Of a stretch of DNA of 10,471 nt, positions 5,977 through 10,471 are shown one piece after another. How positions within the stretch are numbered: position 1 is the first letter of the stretch; every line of letters begins with the position of its first letter. Under the pieces are notes generated by a model. It was not told where the DNA came from. It was given only the letters and a program-made list of their open reading frames with translations, and ran no database searches. Position numbers and translations under genes: made by a program. The stretch comes from an uncultured Clostridium sp. GTDB lineage: Bacteria; Bacillota; Clostridia; TANB77; CAG-508. The stretch is from assembly GCA_947062645.1 (NCBI GenBank), contig CAMSQT010000024.1, positions 1 through 10,471 on the forward strand, read 5' to 3'.

Positions 5977-6453
5977 TTAATTTGTTTCGGTTTTATTTAA
6001 CTTTCTTTTATAATTTCCAGAAATAATTTTTGGAAGGTAAGTAATAATCTTATAAACAGCTAAACGAACCTTCTTACTCCATAAATAAGATCTTCTTAAC
6101 TTTTTAGCAGATCCCAAAGAAACAGGTTCATCTTCTAAAACAAGTAGTTCGGTTTGAACTTTTTCTAAAGGGAAAATATAATTTTGACCATCATTATTAT
6201 CCCAAAGTTCATTACCATCATTAAAACAGAAGTTGAAAGTATCACCTTCACCCAAAGTAATTTCAGCTTGAAAACCTAAATCGGTTTTTTCCATTTCAGT
6301 ATCAGTTACATTCTCCCAATTTAAACCAAAACCATAGTGAATAGAAACTTTTTCCACATTTTCTTGAAAAAGTTTTCCGGTATAAGAGATCTTAACTGTA
6401 CTATTTTCAACTAATTTATCAGTATTGAAAAAAATATTTTTTGTTAATTCCAT
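5977..6453 (-). CDS. stand-alone starch/glycogen-binding module protein (CBM25/CBM53-like)
   Basis: The 158-residue protein carries one carbohydrate-binding module at about residues 18-100. Its pattern is typical of CBM25/53 starch-binding modules: a strand with VSIHYGFGLNWENVT, then MEKTDLGFQAEI, GEGDTFNFCFNDGNELWDNNDGQNY. The aromatic residues in these parts would hold the glucan. There is no signal peptide, so it probably acts in the cytoplasm, perhaps on glycogen-like polymer. A basic C-terminal part (about 118-155, SYLWSKKVRLAVYKIITYLPKI) may be an amphipathic helix that touches the membrane or a partner. No catalytic domain is attached. A ribosome binding site AAGGAGAG precedes ATG, and it has its own promoter upstream. 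Fold call fairly sure, role unknown. Confidence 0.75.
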   Translation of the reverse strand: MELTKNIFFNTDKLVENSTVKISYTGKLFQENVEKVSIHYGFGLNWENVTDTEMEKTDLGFQAEITLGEGDTFNFCFNDGNELWDNNDGQNYIFPLEKVQTELLVLEDEPVSLGSAKKLRRSYLWSKKVRLAVYKIITYLPKIISGNYKRKLNKTETN

Positions 6454-6489
6454 TCCTAATTCTCTCCTTATTTATCTTTTGCTTTTTAC

Positions 6490-6518
6490 ATTATAATATT
6501 AATTTTTACAATGTTCAA
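6490..6518 (-). promoter_or_regulatory. promoter of the starch-binding-module gene
   Basis: On the minus strand TTGAAC (6518-6513) and TATAAT (6495-6490) are separated by 17 bases, 36 bases before the ATG at 6453. A TTGACA farther up (6531-6526) is too distant to pair with this -10. Confidence 0.65.
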
Positions 6519-6623
6519 GTATTTTTGTCAAAAAAATCAAAAAAACCGAAAAAAATTGTCAAAAAGGAATAATAAATTAAAAAAAGCATAAAATGAAAAG
6601 ACACAAAAATTTAAATTAGCTAG

Positions 6624-6652
6624 TTGTCAAAAAAAGCAGAATGTGATAAGAT
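6624..6652 (+). promoter_or_regulatory. promoter of the VanW-family gene
   Basis: TTGTCA (6624-6629) and TAAGAT (6647-6652) are separated by 17 bases and lie shortly before both candidate start codons. Confidence 0.55.
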
Positions 6653-6722
6653 TTAAGAAGAATAAAAAAAAGGGGAAAACAAAATGAAGGGATTAGTAAA
6701 AGAAAACTTGGAGGAAAATAAA

Positions 6723-8522
6723 ATGAAAAACCAAGAAGAAAAAAAGCAAAAGGATGTAGAAAAGAACGAAAATAGCGAAGAAAAACAACAAAAAAAATTC
6801 GAAAAAGCAAAAGGAAAACCAAAAAAAGTAAAAAAAGAAGTAGAAGCAATGGGAGAATCGAAAAAAAGAAAATGGGTAATACCAGCTATTAGTGGTGCAA
6901 TCGTCTTAATTATACTACTATTTTGCTCAACCATTTTTGCCCTAGTAAACATAGGAAGCGAAAAAATAATAAGTGGTATCACCATTTCAGGAATAGAAGT
7001 ATCTGGACTTACCAAAGAAGAAGCCAAAGAAAAAATAAATACCATCTATCAAGAAAAAAAAGAAAAAGAAATCCAGTTACAATACCAAGACTATGAAACT
7101 ACCCTAAATCCAACCCTAATGGAAGTAAATTATGAAGTAGAAAAAGCAGTAGAAGAAGCGTATCTAATAGGAAAAGGAAGTAACATTTTTGTCAACAATT
7201 ACAACATACTATTTACCCTAATTAGCAAAAAAAATATAGAAGTGAATATGATTTTAAATGAAGATGTAGCAAAACAGTCTATAAATGACTTAGGCGTAAA
7301 CCTACCAGGCGTTTTAATTGAATCTAGTTATGCAGTAGAAGAAGACCAACTAATTATCACAAAAGGAAAAGCAGGAATCGTAGTAAAAACCGAAGAACTA
7401 TTAAGCCAAGTAAAAGAAAACTTAAAAGATAATACCAAACAAGAAAACAATCTCTTAATACCAGTTGAAGAAAAAGAACCAGAGCCAATCGATATCGAAA
7501 AAATCCATCAAGAAGTATACAAAGAAGCAAAAGATGCTTACTACACAAAAGAACCATTTGCCATCTATCCAGAAGTAGAAGGAATTGACTTTGACGTAGA
7601 AGCGGCAAAAGAACTATTAAAAGAAGAAAAAGAAGAATACATCATAAAACTAACAATCACCAAGCCAAAAATAACCATTGATAAAATAGGAACAGAAGCT
7701 TTTCCAGATCAACTTGCAACCTTTACTACCAGATATGACGTAAGCGATGTCGACAGAAGCACCAATTTGCAAATTGCCTGTCAAAAAATCAATGGAAAAG
7801 TAGTGTTAGCAGGAGAAACCTTCTCTTACAACAAAGCCTTAGGGCCAAGAACAGCAGCAGCAGGCTATAGGAATGGAAAAATCTACGAAGGAGGAGAAGT
7901 TGTAGATGGAATAGGAGGAGGAATTTGTCAAATATCTTCTACCTTATATAACACAGTATTAATGTCTAACCTAGAAATAGTAGAAAGAAGAAATCATCAA
8001 TTTGTAACTTCTTACCTACCAGCAGGAAGAGATGCAACCGTTGTATATGGCGTTATTGACTTTAAATTTAAAAATACGAGAGAATATCCTGTAAGAATCG
8101 TAGCATCAGCAAGAAATGGAATAGCAACCATATCTATGTATGGAATAAAAGAAGAAAACGAATACACCTTTAGCTTTAACACAAAAACAATAGCATCAAT
8201 TCCAATGAGTACCAGATACGAAGAAGATGCAAACCTACCAATAGGAGAAGAAAAAATAAAACAAAAAGGACATAATGGAATGAAAACGGAAACCTACATA
8301 ACCAAAATGCTAAATGGAAAAGCCGTATCAACCACATTACTTTCAAAAGATACCTATGATGCTATGACAAGAATTATCATAAAAGGAACAAATGCTACAG
8401 AGGTGCCAGTACCAGAAGCTACACCAATTCAAACACCAGAAGCTACACCACCTCCAAGTACAGAAACACCAATTACACCGCCAGAGCAACCAGTAACACC
8501 AGAAGAACCAGTTAAACAATAA
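6723..8522 (+). CDS. VanW-family cell-wall protein with peptidoglycan-binding-type region
   Basis: The protein has a highly charged cytoplasmic start, one membrane segment at about residues 51-77 (PAISGAIVLIILLFCSTIFA), and an extracellular region like the PG_binding_4 domain. A VanW domain follows at about 335-460, recognisable from TTRYDVSDVDRSTNLQIAC, AGETFSYNKALGPRTAAAGY, GGGICQISSTLYN and RRNHQFVTSY. The last 40 residues are Pro/Thr/Glu-rich with a repeated TPEATP, a likely wall-spanning stalk. VanW proteins occur near glycopeptide-resistance genes and widely in Clostridia, but their activity is not established. No van genes lie nearby, so resistance should not be inferred. I prefer ATG at 6723 because TTGGAGGAAAATAAA precedes it. 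ATG at 6684, with AAGGGG before it, would add 13 residues. Monocistronic, with promoter and terminator. Confidence 0.9.
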   Translation: MKNQEEKKQKDVEKNENSEEKQQKKFEKAKGKPKKVKKEVEAMGESKKRKWVIPAISGAIVLIILLFCSTIFALVNIGSEKIISGITISGIEVSGLTKEEAKEKINTIYQEKKEKEIQLQYQDYETTLNPTLMEVNYEVEKAVEEAYLIGKGSNIFVNNYNILFTLISKKNIEVNMILNEDVAKQSINDLGVNLPGVLIESSYAVEEDQLIITKGKAGIVVKTEELLSQVKENLKDNTKQENNLLIPVEEKEPEPIDIEKIHQEVYKEAKDAYYTKEPFAIYPEVEGIDFDVEAAKELLKEEKEEYIIKLTITKPKITIDKIGTEAFPDQLATFTTRYDVSDVDRSTNLQIACQKINGKVVLAGETFSYNKALGPRTAAAGYRNGKIYEGGEVVDGIGGGICQISSTLYNTVLMSNLEIVERRNHQFVTSYLPAGRDATVVYGVIDFKFKNTREYPVRIVASARNGIATISMYGIKEENEYTFSFNTKTIASIPMSTRYEEDANLPIGEEKIKQKGHNGMKTETYITKMLNGKAVSTTLLSKDTYDAMTRIIIKGTNATEVPVPEATPIQTPEATPPPSTETPITPPEQPVTPEEPVKQ

Positions 8523-8523
8523 A

Positions 8524-8556
8524 AAAATCCCTAGCTATAAGCAAGCTAGGGATTTT
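8524..8556 (+). terminator. terminator of the VanW-family gene
   Basis: AAAATCCCTAGCT (8524-8536) pairs perfectly with AGCTAGGGATTTT (8544-8556) around a 7-base loop, starting 2 bases after the stop codon. The T run closing the stem gives the release tract. Confidence 0.85.
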
Positions 8557-8569
8557 ATGAAAATTACAC

Positions 8570-8598
8570 TTGACAAGAAAAGCAAAAGGTACTATAAT
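8570..8598 (+). promoter_or_regulatory. consensus promoter of tRNA-Lys(CTT)
   Basis: Perfect TTGACA (8570-8575) and perfect TATAAT (8593-8598) with a 17-base spacer, 23 bases before the tRNA. Confidence 0.9.
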
Positions 8599-8621
8599 GA
8601 GTAAAGCTAAAAAGTTAAAAT

Positions 8622-8697
8622 GGCTCATTAGCTCAGTTGGTAGAGCAACAGACTCTTAATCTGGAGGTCCTCGGTTCGAACCCGAGATGAGTCACCA
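8622..8697 (+). tRNA. tRNA-Lys(CTT)
   Basis: Acceptor GGCTCAT/ATGAGTC, anticodon stem CAGA/TCTG around CTCTTAA (anticodon CTT), T arm CTCGG/CCGAG around TTCGAAC, encoded CCA. It stands alone. Together with tRNA-Lys(TTT) it gives the cell a dedicated AAG reader despite its strong AAA preference. It converges on the next gene with only 12 bases between them and no visible terminator. Confidence 0.96.
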
Positions 8698-8709
8698 AAT
8701 AATTAAAAT

Positions 8710-10272
8710 TTATGAAGTTAAATCTATCTCTTTAAGCTTACAATTAGCAATTTCGTCCAAAACAGACTTATGAATCACATCTGTTAATACATGTTCCAAA
8801 ACATTATTTGTTTCCTCTTTATGCTTTCCTAAACTATTTTTTGTAAAATCAACCAAATCAGGACAAGCTTCACAATTAGAAGGCTCACAAAGCCATGATT
8901 CCAAAGAAGAAGCATCTTGCATAATAAGACTTTGAATAAAATCCTTCTTTTCTGGTTCTAAAGTAATATCTGCTATTTCTAACTTTGAAAATAACAAATC
9001 AACATATTTTAATTGTTCTTTGCTATAAGGAGAAAAATTCAACTGTCTAAAAATAGGATTTACATCATCTAAACAAGTCACCAATCCATTATCCTTAATT
9101 CCTACATAAATGGCAACCATTGCATTAATACCTCTAAGTGCATTTTCCTCTTGCATAGCTTTTTTTGTATATCCCTTATATTCAAAGCCATTTTGTTCCA
9201 TAACAACCTTCATAGTTTCTTGTGCTTCTTTATCTTTCCAAGAATCATAAGCAATTGTATTTTCTGGTTCTTCTACACGATAACCTAACAATTTCATAAG
9301 AATATGAGAAGCACCTTCTAAATCCTTACTTTCCCACTCTAAAATATTGTACAAAGCTAATTTAGGATTATTTCTTCTTAATTCCTCTGTCTTCCCTTTA
9401 GGACATAAAACATAACAATTCTTAGTAAGATTTACTCCGCCCATTGTATAAGAATTTCCCGGACTAACGCCTCCAATTAATTCTTTAGGAACATCCGAAA
9501 AAGGAATCATAACAGTATACTCACAATCTTTCCAACTTCCAGCTTGTAATTCATGATTCATGGTATATTGCAAAGAATTCTTTTTATATTCACAAGGAAA
9601 TTCATATAATCTTCCATTAAAAGGATAACGAATGGAATCTTTTTCATCTTCTGCAATTGATTTTAACCTATTATCAGTAGGCATCCTATCAGTTCTATGA
9701 ACTAATATAAAATCTTGTAATCCAGTATAGTTTTTTTGAGGATTTTCAATATCATCAGCTTTTTCTAAAAAAATAGGTTGATTTTCTTTGTGAAGAAGTT
9801 GAAGAGCAGTTTTAAAATCAATTGATAAATCGGAGAGATTTCTAGAATTCATTACCTGCTCATACTGGTTATAAATTTCTCGAAGTTGTTCATCTCTTTT
9901 AGTTTTAGTATGATTTAATTCTTCTTTTTCACTTAACAATTTTTGTAACTTATCTTCTAACATTTTTTGTTTTTCTTGTTTCAATTTTCTATCATAAAAA
10001 AAGGAAAACAACTTTTGCTTTAAATCCTTTTTACAAGCCATAGAAGTCATAGATAAATCCTCTATATGACTTATTTTTTCATATAATTCTTCTTGGCTAG
10101 ATAGATATTCATGATATTCTTTTCTTTTAAAAAATTTCTCTAAAAAACTGTAATTTTGATTAGGAACATCTTCCAAATCTCCTAACAATTCTTCCCTTTT
10201 TTGTTCATACAATAAATGATTCATTTCTAAAGATAAATGTTTTATTTTTAATTCTTTTACTTTTGTAAACAT
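8710..10272 (-). CDS. coiled-coil protein of unknown function, 520 residues
   Basis: I do not recognise this family. Residues 1-150 are charged and rich in Glu, Lys and Leu with heptad-like spacing, so long coiled coil is likely. Residues 180-335 look like a compact domain with the striking stretch VHRTDRMPTDNRL (191-203) and aromatic- and glycine-rich parts (PFNGRLYEFPC, GGVSPGNSYTMGGVNL). Residues 340-520 are mostly helical, with a cysteine group C462-x4-C467-x2-C470 that could bind a metal. There is no signal peptide or membrane segment. The start ATG follows GAAAGGT by a normal distance and lies 18 bases after the stop of a P-type ATPase gene, so the two are probably co-transcribed. The cysteines and this position would fit a metal-linked role, but that is a guess. 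No in-frame CGG. Confidence 0.8.
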   Translation of the reverse strand: MFTKVKELKIKHLSLEMNHLLYEQKREELLGDLEDVPNQNYSFLEKFFKRKEYHEYLSSQEELYEKISHIEDLSMTSMACKKDLKQKLFSFFYDRKLKQEKQKMLEDKLQKLLSEKEELNHTKTKRDEQLREIYNQYEQVMNSRNLSDLSIDFKTALQLLHKENQPIFLEKADDIENPQKNYTGLQDFILVHRTDRMPTDNRLKSIAEDEKDSIRYPFNGRLYEFPCEYKKNSLQYTMNHELQAGSWKDCEYTVMIPFSDVPKELIGGVSPGNSYTMGGVNLTKNCYVLCPKGKTEELRRNNPKLALYNILEWESKDLEGASHILMKLLGYRVEEPENTIAYDSWKDKEAQETMKVVMEQNGFEYKGYTKKAMQEENALRGINAMVAIYVGIKDNGLVTCLDDVNPIFRQLNFSPYSKEQLKYVDLLFSKLEIADITLEPEKKDFIQSLIMQDASSLESWLCEPSNCEACPDLVDFTKNSLGKHKEETNNVLEHVLTDVIHKSVLDEIANCKLKEIDLTS

Positions 10273-10290
10273 AGAAAAATACCTTTCAAC

Positions 10291-10471
10291 TTAAATTTTC
10301 TTTAATCTCAAAGCATTCAAAATAACCGTAAAACTACTAAACACCATAGCAAAACTTGCCATCATTGGATTAATCAAAATACCCCAAGGGCGAAGAAGCC
10401 CCATAGCTACAGGAAGCATCAAACAGTTATAAAAAAATGCCCAAAACAAATTCTGTTTAATATTTCGAATC
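10291..10471 (-). CDS. C-terminal end of a heavy-metal (copper-type) P-type ATPase (partial)
   Basis: The last 59 residues of a P1B-type ATPase run from the right edge to TAA at 10293-10291. They match the final two membrane helices of CopA-type pumps: IRNIKQNLFWAFFYN, then an INPMMASFAMVFSSFTVILNALRLKK-like ending, where the M-x2-SS motif and NALRL are characteristic. Catalytic and metal-binding domains lie outside the window, so copper as the substrate is likely but not proven. One CCG trinucleotide on the plus strand lies out of frame here. Confidence 0.88.
   Translation of the reverse strand, partial: IRNIKQNLFWAFFYNCLMLPVAMGLLRPWGILINPMMASFAMVFSSFTVILNALRLKKI

Noticed and set aside
6616..7608. 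Leucine/phenylalanine-rich minus-strand frames opposite the VanW-family gene
   Set aside because: They are antisense of lysine/glutamate-rich coding sequence, not membrane proteins.
6723..8522. VanW gene as evidence of a glycopeptide-resistance cluster
   Set aside because: No vanR/S/H/A/X-type genes are present, and VanW-domain proteins are common in Clostridia outside such clusters.
142..10471. Reassignment of CGG to another amino acid as a normal triplet (as known in some bacteria)
   Set aside because: At all six sites a triplet reading leaves the protein out of frame; only skipping one base restores it.
142..10471. Use of TGA as a sense codon
   Set aside because: The visible stops are TAA or TAG, but no gene contains an in-frame TGA, and tryptophan is encoded by TGG, so nothing supports it.

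Overview
The window comes from an AT-rich, low-GC Gram-positive bacterium, most likely an uncultured gut Firmicute (Clostridia or Bacilli). The signs are very A-rich coding DNA, strong AGGAGG-type ribosome binding sites, tRNA genes with encoded CCA, a VanW-family wall protein, a DUF1858 protein and a copper-type P-ATPase. I cannot place it more precisely.

Layout. Positions 1-2018 look like part of a conjugative element. On the minus strand there is a tiny membrane ORF followed by a VirD4/TraG-type coupling ATPase. A possible unidentified plus-strand gene end lies at the left edge. Then come a DUF1858 gene, a tRNA-Lys/Glu/Thr cluster, and a minus-strand operon of a FabG-like reductase followed by a membrane-anchored protein of unknown function. 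Divergent from that operon is an Xre-type regulator with a membrane segment. A small starch-binding-module protein (minus) and a VanW-family protein (plus) follow. The right end holds a lone tRNA-Lys(CTT), a 520-residue coiled-coil protein of unknown function and the 3' end of a P-type ATPase gene.

Main result. Two genes, the coupling protein and the FabG-like reductase, look frameshifted, but the shifts follow one rule. There are six +1 shifts. Each lies exactly at an in-frame CGG codon, and each is repaired by skipping the C so that the next triplet (GGT five times, GGG once) is read as glycine. The restored glycines include the Walker A glycine of the ATPase and the PG-motif glycine of the reductase. 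The repaired genes have whole lengths of 571 and 242 residues with no internal stop. Reading all the other genes in frame (about 2,080 codons), I find no CGG codon at all, although CGA, CGT and CGC are used. This suggests that CGG is unassigned here and that CGGN is read as Gly by +1 frameshifting or quadruplet decoding. It resembles the AGGY-to-Gly frameshifting described in Perkinsus mitochondrial cox1, but in a bacterium. The main alternative is a systematic sequencing or assembly error.

Second oddity. The coupling gene and the small ORF before it have strong ribosome binding sites but no ATG/GTG/TTG at the expected distance. ATT and ATC stand there instead.
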